Shown here piece by piece: positions 1 to 6,482 of a stretch of DNA of 11,268 nt. The translations under genes and the position numbers were made by a program. The stretch is from Candidatus Avelusimicrobium fimicolum (GTDB lineage: Bacteria > Elusimicrobiota > Elusimicrobia > Elusimicrobiales > Elusimicrobiaceae). The notes under the pieces are model-generated. The model was not told where the DNA came from and did not search any database. It worked only from the letters and a program-made list of their open reading frames with translations. How positions within the stretch are numbered: position 1 is the stretch's first letter; each line of letters opens with the position of its first letter. The stretch covers positions 1 to 11,268 of the forward strand of contig UQJU01000047.1 in NCBI GenBank assembly GCA_900541355.1, written 5' to 3'.

Positions 1-434
1 CCCAGGTGCTTAAAGACATTGAACGCCCGCAGACGGGCGCCGATGAATTATATGTGGAAGGCATCGGCCGCCTGCTGGAAAACACGACCGAAGCCGATTA
101 CGAAGATTTGAAACAAATGATGCGTGTAGTGGAAGAGCGCGAACGGTTTTCCTCGTTATTAAACGAGAAAATGACGGATATGGAGAAATCCAACCAGAAA
201 TTAAACGTGAGCATCGGCAGTGAAAACGCGCTGCAGGAACTAAAAAACCTCAGCATCGTTTCTACGGCGTGCCGCGTGGGGGACAAAACGGTGGGCATGC
301 TGGGCATTATCGGCCCGAAGCATATGGAATATACAAGAGTAATGTCTTTGGTAAATTTTATTGGGGACCTCTTGGAAGCGTCCATGAAAAACTGGACGGC
401 GCTGCCCGCCGGGGAAGAAAACGATTATGAGTAA
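1..434 (+). CDS. hrcA: Heat-inducible transcription repressor HrcA, C-terminal part
   Basis: This is the 3' part of hrcA. The reading frame is open to the left edge, so the true start and the winged-helix DNA-binding domain lie outside the window; the GTG at position 6 is an internal Val codon. About 143 residues are visible. They carry the C-terminal GAF-like/dimerisation region of the family: an ELYVEGIGRLLE segment, a Glu-rich EDLKQMMRVVEERE helix, and the typical end GMLGIIGPKHMEYTRVMSLV. HrcA represses class I heat-shock operons by binding CIRCE inverted repeats, and GroEL keeps it active. No CIRCE copy is visible in the window, so it probably lies upstream of hrcA. The stop codon overlaps the grpE start by 8 bases, which implies cotranscription and coupled translation. 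Identification rests on the C-terminal motifs and the grpE-dnaK context. Confidence 0.93.
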   Translation, partial: QVLKDIERPQTGADELYVEGIGRLLENTTEADYEDLKQMMRVVEERERFSSLLNEKMTDMEKSNQKLNVSIGSENALQELKNLSIVSTACRVGDKTVGMLGIIGPKHMEYTRVMSLVNFIGDLLEASMKNWTALPAGEENDYE

Positions 435-1011
435 AAAACATCAGCATAAACACGGCGCGCCCGAGGCCGCCGGGCAAGAACTGGATGAACGGGAGTTGCC
501 GGAAGTTTGTGAACCGGAAATTGAAGTAAAACCGGAAGACGAACCCGCCGCCGAAAAGAAGCCCGACTATTACGAACAGTTGGTGCGTCTGAGCGCGGAT
601 TTTGACAATTACCGTAAACGCACCGAGCGTGAAAAAGCGGCTTTCCTGGCGTACGGAAAAAAAGAATTCGCCGAGAAACTGCTTCCCGCTTACGAGGTGC
701 TCCTGCGCCAGCGTGCGGAACTGGCCAAAGACCAGGACGCCGGGGAGTGCAGCGCTTCGCTCAAGGCCGTCAAAGACGGGCTGAATATGGTGTTTGCGGA
801 GCTGGAAAAAGCTTTTAAGGCCGAGGGAATTGAGCATATGGACGTGCTGGATAAACCCTACGATCCGGCCGCCCAGGAAGTGGTGGCGATGATTCCGTCT
901 TCGGAAGACCAGGACGGGCTCGTGCTTCAGGAAGTGCAGATGGGATTTACCATGGACGGCAAAGTGCTGCGCCCCGCGCGCGTGATTGTCGGCCAGCATG
1001 CGGAAGGGTAA
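427..1011 (+). CDS. grpE: Nucleotide exchange factor GrpE
   Basis: GrpE is the cytoplasmic cochaperone that releases ADP from DnaK and resets the folding cycle. The 194-residue length is normal. Residues 1-45 are a charged, probably disordered N-terminus rich in His, Glu and Pro. Residues 47-135 form the long dimerising helix, including the family segment DFDNYRKRTERE (58-69). The C-terminal beta domain that contacts the DnaK ATPase lobe has DPAAQEVV (146-153) and ends in GKVLRPARVIVG (178-189), the hallmark of the family. The ATG overlaps the end of hrcA by 8 bases, with a weak purine-rich ribosome site (GGGGAAG, 411-417) inside hrcA. dnaK follows after 50 bases. Order and content are those of a class I heat-shock operon. 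Confidence 0.97.
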   Translation: MSKKHQHKHGAPEAAGQELDERELPEVCEPEIEVKPEDEPAAEKKPDYYEQLVRLSADFDNYRKRTEREKAAFLAYGKKEFAEKLLPAYEVLLRQRAELAKDQDAGECSASLKAVKDGLNMVFAELEKAFKAEGIEHMDVLDKPYDPAAQEVVAMIPSSEDQDGLVLQEVQMGFTMDGKVLRPARVIVGQHAEG

Positions 1012-1021
1012 TGCTTTCCGC
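1000..1021 (+). other. Small hairpin at the grpE-dnaK junction
   Basis: GCGGAA (1000-1005) pairs with TTCCGC (1016-1021) around a loop that includes the grpE stop codon. The overlapping GCAT/ATGC pair (996-999 with 1011-1014) could form a competing stem. No T-run follows, so it is not an intrinsic terminator. It could mark an RNA processing or stability site that sets the grpE to dnaK ratio, but with a 6-bp stem chance is a real alternative. Confidence 0.3.
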
Positions 1022-1045
1022 CGGTGGGGTAAAAATTTGATTTAA

Positions 1046-1051
1046 AAGGAG
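1046..1051 (+). promoter_or_regulatory. Strong ribosome binding site of dnaK
   Basis: AAGGAG lies 10 bases before the dnaK ATG at 1062. It is one of the two clear Shine-Dalgarno sites on the + strand (the other is at rplY) and fixes the dnaK start. It suits a highly translated chaperone. The 50-base gap between grpE and dnaK shows no obvious CIRCE repeat or separate promoter. Confidence 0.75.
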
Positions 1052-1061
1052 AAACAACAGT

Positions 1062-2939
1062 ATGGCAAAAATTATTGGTATTGATTTGGGCACCTCCAAC
1101 ACCGCCGCCGCGGTGATGGAAGGCGGCAGAGGAACGATTATTCCGTCTGCCGAAGGCAGTTCTATCGGCGGCAAGGCGTTTCCGTCTTATGTCGCTTTTA
1201 CCAAAGACGGCCAGCGCTTGGTGGGTGAACCGGCCCGCCGCCAGGCCATCGCCAACCCGGAAGGGACCGTAACCGCGTTCAAGCGCAAAATGGGGGAAAA
1301 TTACAAATATAACTTGCGCGGACAGGAATTTACGCCTCAGCAGCTTTCGGCTTTCGTCTTGCAGAAAGTGAAAAAAGACGCCGAAGCCTTCCTGGGCGAA
1401 CCGGTGGAAAAAGCCGTTATCACGGTACCCGCTTATTTTAACGACAACCAGCGCCAGGCCACGAAAGACGCGGGCCGCATCGCGGGGCTGGAAGTGGTGC
1501 GCCTGGTCAACGAACCGACTGCGGCGGCTTTGGCCTTCGGCATTGATAAAGCCGGCAAAGAACAGAAAGTAATGGTGTTTGACTTGGGCGGCGGTACGCT
1601 GGATGTAACCATTATGGAAATGGGTAAAGAAGGTACTTTTGACGTGCTTTCCACCTCCGGCGATACGCATTTGGGCGGTACGGATATGGATAATGCCGTT
1701 ATCAAATGGATGGAAGATGAATTCCGCAAACAAACCGGTATTGATTTGTCCAAAGATATTCAAGCCCAACAACGCTTGAAAGACGCGGCCGAAAAAGCCA
1801 AGATTGAATTGTCCACCACTATGGAAACGGACATCAACTTGCCTTACATCTCTGCCGATGCCACCGGCCCCAAACACCTCGCTTTGACGCTTTCCCGCGC
1901 AAAACTGGAAAGTTTGGTGGACGACATTGTCAAACGCTGTGGCAAGTCTGTGGAACAGGCTTTGAGCGACGCCAAATTGTCCGCCTCTCAAATTGACCGC
2001 ATCATCTTGGTCGGTGGTCCGACCCGTATGCCGATTGTGCAGAAATATGTGGAAGACTTGGTCGGCAAAAAGATTGAACGCGGTATTGACCCGATGGAGT
2101 GCGTGGCAATCGGTGCCTCTGTGCAAGCCGGTATTTTGACGGGCGACGTGAAAGACGTCCTCTTGTTGGACGTTACCCCCTTGTCCTTGGGCTTGGAAAC
2201 TTTGGGCGGCGTATGCACGCGCCTTATTGAACGCAACACCACTATCCCGGTGCGCAAGACGCAAATCTTCTCTACGGCTTCTGATAACCAGCCGGCCGTA
2301 ACCATTAACGTCTTGCAGGGTGAACGCCCGATGGCCAAAGACAACGTACCGCTGGGCAAGTTTGACTTGGACGGTATTCCGCCAGCTCCTCGTGGCGTGC
2401 CGCAGATTGAAGTTACGTTTGATATTGATGCCAACGGTATCTTGAACGTATCCGCCAAAGACTTGGGTACTAACAAGGAACAGCACATTACCATTAGTTC
2501 GCCTAACAAACTCAGCGATGCCGAAGTGGAAAAATTCGTCAAAGATGCGGAAAAATTCGCCGACGAAGATAAAAAGCACAAAGAAGTTATTGAAGCCAAA
2601 AACCAGGGCGACAGCGTGCTCTATCAGACCGAAAAGGCCTTGAAAGAATACGGTGATAAAGTGTCCCAGGACGACCGTTTGGCCATTGACCGCGCTTTGA
2701 ATGACTTGCGCGATGCCTTGAAAGGCGAAGACGCTGCCAAGATGAAATCGGCCACTGATGCGGCCTTGCAAGCCAGCCAGAAACTTGGCGAAGCGATGTA
2801 CAAATCGCAGCAGGCTAACGCGGGTGCCCAGGCCCAACAGGCCGGAGCCCAAGCGGGCGCCAATGCCGGCAAGCAAGCCGGTGCCGCCAGCAACGACGGA
2901 AAAGACGACGTAGTGGAAGCGGAAGTCGTTGATAAATAA
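1062..2939 (+). CDS. dnaK: Chaperone protein DnaK (Hsp70), insert-less form
   Basis: This is the ATP-dependent Hsp70 chaperone that binds unfolded polypeptides with GrpE and a J-protein. The length of 625 residues is normal. The ATPase domain shows the phosphate loop GIDLGTSN (6-13), VPAYFNDNQRQATKDAG (122-138), NEPTAAALAFGID (150-162), DLGGGTLDVTI (174-184) and ILVGGPTRMP (315-324, Pro where Ser is usual). The hydrophobic linker DVLLLD (365-370) leads into a substrate domain starting DVTPLSLGLETLGG. A helical lid and an Ala/Gly/Gln-rich disordered stretch follow, and the end DDVVEAEVVDK resembles the usual acidic tail. Between KRKMG and the FTPQQLSA segment (about 74-97) the roughly 23-residue insert of E. 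coli-type DnaK is absent. SNTAAAVMEGG and LVGEPARRQA recall, from memory, insert-less DnaKs including some archaeal ones. No dnaJ follows; an intrinsic terminator does. Confidence 0.98.
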   Translation: MAKIIGIDLGTSNTAAAVMEGGRGTIIPSAEGSSIGGKAFPSYVAFTKDGQRLVGEPARRQAIANPEGTVTAFKRKMGENYKYNLRGQEFTPQQLSAFVLQKVKKDAEAFLGEPVEKAVITVPAYFNDNQRQATKDAGRIAGLEVVRLVNEPTAAALAFGIDKAGKEQKVMVFDLGGGTLDVTIMEMGKEGTFDVLSTSGDTHLGGTDMDNAVIKWMEDEFRKQTGIDLSKDIQAQQRLKDAAEKAKIELSTTMETDINLPYISADATGPKHLALTLSRAKLESLVDDIVKRCGKSVEQALSDAKLSASQIDRIILVGGPTRMPIVQKYVEDLVGKKIERGIDPMECVAIGASVQAGILTGDVKDVLLLDVTPLSLGLETLGGVCTRLIERNTTIPVRKTQIFSTASDNQPAVTINVLQGERPMAKDNVPLGKFDLDGIPPAPRGVPQIEVTFDIDANGILNVSAKDLGTNKEQHITISSPNKLSDAEVEKFVKDAEKFADEDKKHKEVIEAKNQGDSVLYQTEKALKEYGDKVSQDDRLAIDRALNDLRDALKGEDAAKMKSATDAALQASQKLGEAMYKSQQANAGAQAQQAGAQAGANAGKQAGAASNDGKDDVVEAEVVDK

Positions 2940-2957
2940 TCTAATAATACAGCCGCT

Positions 2958-2990
2958 AAAAAGGGGGACCCGAAAGGTTCCCCTTTTTTT
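2958..2990 (+). terminator. Intrinsic terminator after dnaK
   Basis: GGGGGACC (2963-2970) pairs with GGTTCCCC (2976-2983), an 8-bp stem with one G-U pair and a 5-base CGAAA loop. An A5 run precedes it and a T7 run (2984-2990) follows. It ends the hrcA-grpE-dnaK transcript and sits only 13 bases before the rsmE start codon. Confidence 0.9.
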
Positions 2991-2991
2991 G

Positions 2992-2997
2992 TAAAAT
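2992..2997 (+). promoter_or_regulatory. Candidate -10 element for rsmE-mtaB
   Basis: TAAAAT lies directly after the T-run of the dnaK terminator, and only 6 bases separate it from the rsmE ATG. If it is a -10 box, transcription would start at about the A of the ATG, giving a leaderless mRNA. No -35 box is recognisable at 16-18 bases upstream, because that space is the terminator stem. The alternative is that rsmE is expressed by terminator read-through. Confidence 0.35.
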
Positions 2998-3003
2998 ATC
3001 CCT

Positions 3004-3699
3004 ATGCCGCAGTATTTTGCCGATATCAAAGAAACAGAATTTTTTTTAACCGACGCAGAAGCACACCACGCGTCCGCCGTCGCCCGTCATAAAGAGGGCG
3101 ATGAAATCCGTGTTTTTGACGGAAAAGGCAAGCAGTTTTTGGCCCGCATAGACCGCGTACAAAAAAAGTTTGTCCGCGGAACATTGTTAAAACCTTGTGC
3201 GGTGCGCCGCGTTCCCTTAGAGTTGGAACTTTGCTTTGCGCCAAATTCCCGTACAGGGTTGGAAGAAGTATTAGACAAGGGAACCCAATTGGGGGTAGCC
3301 GCTTTTCGCCCGATTATAACGGAGCGCAGCGAGTATGATGTACTCAAAAAATGGGACGGTAAAAACGACCGCTGGCACCAAATTATGATTGCCGCCTGCA
3401 AACAATGTAATACCCCCTTTGTGCCCGAAATTCTGCCGCCTGTTAAATTTCCGGCGGCCTTGGTGCAGGAAATACCTTCTTTAATTGCTTACGAGGCCGA
3501 GGAAACGCATACTTTGCAATGGGGACTTGAAAAGTTAGGCAATCCCAAGCGGGTGCGCGTGTTTGTAGGGCCTGCCGGCGGGTGGACGGACGAGGAAATT
3601 GTCGTAGCCGCCCAATACAATGTACTCCCGGTTACGCTAGGGGTAAATATTTTGCGTGCAGAAACGGCCTGTATTGCGGTAGCCGCTAAACTCTTATGA
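3004..3699 (+). CDS. rsmE: 16S rRNA (uracil-1498-N3)-methyltransferase RsmE
   Basis: RsmE methylates N3 of U1498 in the decoding region of 16S rRNA, using S-adenosylmethionine, on assembled 30S subunits. The 231-residue protein has the PUA-like N-terminal domain (about 1-68, with the early AEAHHASAVARHKEGDEIRVFDG pattern spread over 18-40) and a C-terminal SPOUT/trefoil-knot domain. Family motifs are GTQLGV (93-98), ERS (107-109), RW (123-124), VGPAGGWTDEE (188-198) and LGVNILRAETA (212-222). Two positions deviate from what is usual: GPEGG is GPAGG, and the Arg usually found after the QS/QC motif is missing (KQCNTP, 133-138). The ATG at 3004 fits the family N-terminus, but no Shine-Dalgarno site precedes it. 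The stop overlaps the mtaB start as ATGA, so the two are coupled. Confidence 0.94.
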   Translation: MPQYFADIKETEFFLTDAEAHHASAVARHKEGDEIRVFDGKGKQFLARIDRVQKKFVRGTLLKPCAVRRVPLELELCFAPNSRTGLEEVLDKGTQLGVAAFRPIITERSEYDVLKKWDGKNDRWHQIMIAACKQCNTPFVPEILPPVKFPAALVQEIPSLIAYEAEETHTLQWGLEKLGNPKRVRVFVGPAGGWTDEEIVVAAQYNVLPVTLGVNILRAETACIAVAAKLL

Positions 3700-4925
3700 C
3701 CACATTTTTTATTAAAACCTTCGGTTGCCGCGTCAACCAAGTGGAAAGCCAGGCATTATTGGAGCAATTTTTAAACTCCGGGGCTGTTCCTGCGGACTCC
3801 TTTGAAACCGCCGATATTTGCGTGCTTAATACCTGCACGGTTACGCACCAGGCCGATAAAGACGTGGAAAAGCAAATCCGCCAAATTCTGCGCCGTAATC
3901 CGCACGCACGCCTTGTGCTGACAGGGTGCTATGCCGCGGCACACGCGGACGAAGTCCGCCAAAAATTTCCGCAAGCCGAAATTGTAGGAAAATATGATTT
4001 GGGCAAGACCCTGTTTCATACGGACGATATTTGTTGGACGGTTTCCGGACACGAAGGACATAGCCGCGCATTTATCAAAATTCAGGACGGGTGCGATTGT
4101 TTTTGTTCCTATTGTATTGTACCGTATGCCCGCCCCGTAAAACGTTCCAAACCTTTAAAAGATGTACTCAAAGAAATTGATGCCTTGGAACAGAAGGGCT
4201 TTGCCGAGGTCGTTTTGACGGGTATTAACATTGGTAATTACAAATGCCCGCAAACGGGGGCCGATTTGGCTGAACTGTGCCGCCATATTGCCCAAATGCA
4301 GGGCAATTTCCGCGTACGCTTTTCGTCTATTGAACTCCAAACGGTTACGGACGGCGTGATAGAAATGATGCACCGATACCCCGCCCGCTTTTGCAATTAT
4401 TTCCACTTGCCCTTGCAGGCCGGGTGCGATAAGGTGCTAAAAGATATGAACCGCCATTACGACACCGCCGCCTACGAAGCCAAAGTGCAGGAGTTGCGCG
4501 CCCGCGTGCCGCAAATGGGTATTTTTGCAGATGTAATTGCCGGATACCCCACCGAAACGGAAGCGGATTTTGAAGCCACTTACGCATTTATTAAACAGGT
4601 AAAGTTGGCGGGACTCCACGTTTTTAGTTATTCCCCGCGTCCCGGCACGCCGGCGGCCGCTTTAAAGCAACTGCCGCACGAAGAAATCAAGCGCCGCGCA
4701 GAGGCTTTGCGCGCGCTGGATAAAGAATTGCGCGCCGCCTTTGCGGCCTCTTTGGTGGGTACGGCACAGGAAGTGTTTGTGGAAGAACATAAGGACGGAC
4801 GCCCGCACGGCATTACGTCTAACTTTCAGCCAGTCGTGTTGGAAGCCTCAGCCCCTGTCCACGGTTTGGTCCGCGTACAAATTACCCGCGCCGAAGGCCC
4901 GATTTGCTTTGGGCGGCTCCAATAG
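3696..4925 (+). CDS. mtaB: tRNA t6A37 methylthiotransferase MtaB
   Basis: MtaB is a radical-SAM enzyme that turns t6A at position 37 of ANN-decoding tRNAs into ms2t6A. The 409-residue protein has the three-part layout of the methylthiotransferase family. The N-terminal UPF0004 domain carries cluster cysteines C11 (TFGCRVNQ), C47 (LNTCTVTHQAD) and C78 (LTGCYA). The radical-SAM domain has the CxxxCxxC cluster motif as C133, C137 and C140 in IQDGCDCFCSYCIVPYAR, with an additional Cys135 inside it. A C-terminal TRAM-like RNA-binding segment covers about 353-409. GCRVNQ with NTCTVTHQAD favours MtaB over MiaB or RimO. It starts in a 4-base overlap with rsmE and has no clear ribosome site of its own. 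No terminator follows in the 153 bases before glmU. Confidence 0.93.
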   Translation: MTTFFIKTFGCRVNQVESQALLEQFLNSGAVPADSFETADICVLNTCTVTHQADKDVEKQIRQILRRNPHARLVLTGCYAAAHADEVRQKFPQAEIVGKYDLGKTLFHTDDICWTVSGHEGHSRAFIKIQDGCDCFCSYCIVPYARPVKRSKPLKDVLKEIDALEQKGFAEVVLTGINIGNYKCPQTGADLAELCRHIAQMQGNFRVRFSSIELQTVTDGVIEMMHRYPARFCNYFHLPLQAGCDKVLKDMNRHYDTAAYEAKVQELRARVPQMGIFADVIAGYPTETEADFEATYAFIKQVKLAGLHVFSYSPRPGTPAAALKQLPHEEIKRRAEALRALDKELRAAFAASLVGTAQEVFVEEHKDGRPHGITSNFQPVVLEASAPVHGLVRVQITRAEGPICFGRLQ

Positions 4926-5078
4926 TCCCGGTGAAAATGGTAAAATAAAGTAATGCCCGGGCCTAAGGCAGGATGTATCAAAAGACTGCGCTTGGACTGG
5001 TGGTGGGATTTTGATATAATATATATATAATTTGTTTTTAAACAAGTTAGATTCTTTTTTAGGCAAGAGTTAAACAAA
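4926..5078 (+). other. Intergenic region mtaB-glmU with glmU promoter and 5' leader
   Basis: This 153-base gap holds the glmU promoter and an AT-rich leader of about 50 bases. GCCCGGGC near 4955 is a short palindrome, and TGCC/GGCA can pair around it, but no T-run follows, so I do not call a terminator for rsmE-mtaB. An alternating (AT) stretch at 5015-5030 continues from the -10 box. A 25-codon ORF at 4953-5030 is discussed among the findings. The glmU ribosome site is weak (AAGAG at 5065-5069 is the best candidate). Confidence 0.6.
4992..5020 (+). promoter_or_regulatory. Sigma70-type promoter of the glmU operon
   Basis: TTGGAC (4992-4997) and a perfect TATAAT (5015-5020) are separated by exactly 17 bases, with a TG at 5012-5013 that makes an extended -10. 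Predicted transcription start is near 5027, about 52 bases before the glmU ATG. This is the best promoter in the window and the likely entry point for glmU-prs-rplY-pth. Confidence 0.85.
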
Positions 5079-6482
5079 ATGGTAGCCAAAAAAAATCTGT
5101 GTGTACTCATCTTGGCGGCCGGAAAGGGCACCCGGATGAAATCTCCTCTTCCCAAACCGCTTCACCTGGTTTGCGGAATCCCGATACTTGCACATATTTT
5201 AAAGGCGGCCCAGGAATTGGGTCCCGCCGCTATCGGCATTGTGGTCGGCCACGGGGCTGACGAAGTTGTTTCGGCTGTTAAGGCCGGGCTGACCGATTGG
5301 GGCATTACTGCCCCGGTAGTGTTTATCCCGCAGACAGATTTATCCGGCTCTGCTTCCGCTGTAAAAGCCGCGGTGCCTCTCTTGCAAAAATTTGAAACGA
5401 TAATGGTGTTAAACGGTGATACTCCGCTTTTGAAAGCCAAAACGCTTGCCCATATGGCAGATGTGTTTGAAGGCGGCGAAATGGGAGCGTTGGTTTTAGG
5501 CGTAAATGTACCAAATCCTACGGGATACGGGCGCATTATCCGCGCGGAGGACGGCGCGTTTGAAAAAATTGTAGAAGAAACCGACGCCGACGAGGACACC
5601 AAAAAGATTTCCGAAATCAACAGCGGTATGTACGTTTTTAATTCCAAAGCCTTACAAGCCGCACTTATCCAGTTAACTCCGCAAGGGCCGAAACAGGAAT
5701 ATTATTTAACCGACACCTTGGCTTTAATTAAAGAAATGCAAAAGCCCGTCCTGGTATTTGCCGGGCCGGACTACCGCGAAGCCATTGGCGTGAATAGTAA
5801 GGCGCAACTGGCCGAGGCCGAGCAGATTATGCGCGACCGCGTAGCCAGCGAGTTAATGGACGAAGGTGTAACCCTGGTCCGCCCGCACGAGGTATTTATT
5901 GACCCGGGCGTAAAAATCGGTGTGGATACGTTCATTTGCCCCGGTTGCTATATTTGCGGCAAAACGGTTATCGGCAAAAATTGCACGATTGAGGGCAACG
6001 TCTATATTAAAGATTCCATTATCGGTGATAACGTAACCCTTAAAATGGGAACGTATATTGAGGAGTCCGAAGTGGCCGAAGAATGCCAGTTGGGGCCTTA
6101 TGCCCATCTGCGCCCGAAATCCGTGTTAAAGAAAGGTGCGAAGGTTGGCAATTTTTCGGAAATTAAGAAATCTGTTATTGGGGAAGGGTCCAAGGTCAAC
6201 CATTTAAGTTACATTGGCGATACCCAAATGGGCGCGGGTGTTAATATTGGTGCGGGAACCATTACCTGTAATTACGACGGAAAAAACAAACACCAAACCG
6301 TCATCGGGGACCACGCTTTTGTGGGTTCCAATGTGAATTTTGTAGCACCTGTAACGGTGCACGAATATACAAAAATCGGCGCGGGTTCAACCATAACCAA
6401 AGAGGTTCCGGCGGAATCATTGGCTATTGCCCGCTCGCGCCAGGTCGTTCTAGAAAACAAAGGTATCAAAAAAAATGACTAA
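5079..6482 (+). CDS. glmU: Bifunctional GlmU: GlcN-1-P acetyltransferase / GlcNAc-1-P uridyltransferase
   Basis: GlmU acetylates glucosamine-1-phosphate and then uridylates it to UDP-GlcNAc, the precursor of peptidoglycan and lipid A. The length of 467 residues is normal for the two-domain enzyme. The uridyltransferase domain (about 1-235) has the nucleotide loop LILAAGKGTRMKSPLPKPLH (10-29), LNGDTPLL (111-118, D114 as metal ligand) and EINSGMYVF (179-187). The segment that is normally QLGTGHA reads LSGSASA (88-94). The left-handed beta-helix acetyltransferase domain (about 255-455) has LRPKSVLKKGAKVGNFSEIK, NHLSYIGD with the catalytic His375, and GAGTITCNYDG. The gene starts behind a strong promoter with only a weak ribosome site, and its end overlaps prs by 8 bases through an A8 run. 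Confidence 0.97.
   Translation: MVAKKNLCVLILAAGKGTRMKSPLPKPLHLVCGIPILAHILKAAQELGPAAIGIVVGHGADEVVSAVKAGLTDWGITAPVVFIPQTDLSGSASAVKAAVPLLQKFETIMVLNGDTPLLKAKTLAHMADVFEGGEMGALVLGVNVPNPTGYGRIIRAEDGAFEKIVEETDADEDTKKISEINSGMYVFNSKALQAALIQLTPQGPKQEYYLTDTLALIKEMQKPVLVFAGPDYREAIGVNSKAQLAEAEQIMRDRVASELMDEGVTLVRPHEVFIDPGVKIGVDTFICPGCYICGKTVIGKNCTIEGNVYIKDSIIGDNVTLKMGTYIEESEVAEECQLGPYAHLRPKSVLKKGAKVGNFSEIKKSVIGEGSKVNHLSYIGDTQMGAGVNIGAGTITCNYDGKNKHQTVIGDHAFVGSNVNFVAPVTVHEYTKIGAGSTITKEVPAESLAIARSRQVVLENKGIKKND

Noticed and set aside
358..999. A 213-codon minus-strand frame opposite grpE
   Set aside because: It is a shadow frame rich in Phe, His and Arg, with no recognisable domain; grpE on the other strand is certain.
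1012..1061. Possible CIRCE operator or separate promoter before dnaK
   Set aside because: I looked for TTAGCACTC-N9-GAGTGCTAA or close variants and found none; there is also no convincing -35/-10 pair.
927..3029. A 700-codon open frame on the minus strand covering all of dnaK
   Set aside because: Long antisense frames opposite hsp70 genes are a known by-product of codon bias. The translation shows no family motif, and it spans the dnaK terminator and intergenic regions.
4133..4147. Anti-phage, CRISPR, toxin-antitoxin or mobile element content anywhere in the window
   Set aside because: All long frames resolve to housekeeping families, and no direct-repeat arrays, terminal inverted repeats, integrase or transposase motifs are visible. 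The coordinates only mark a mid-window position.
4953..4970. Hairpin around GCCCGGGC as a terminator for rsmE-mtaB
   Set aside because: The stem is short and no T-run follows; read-through into glmU is equally likely.
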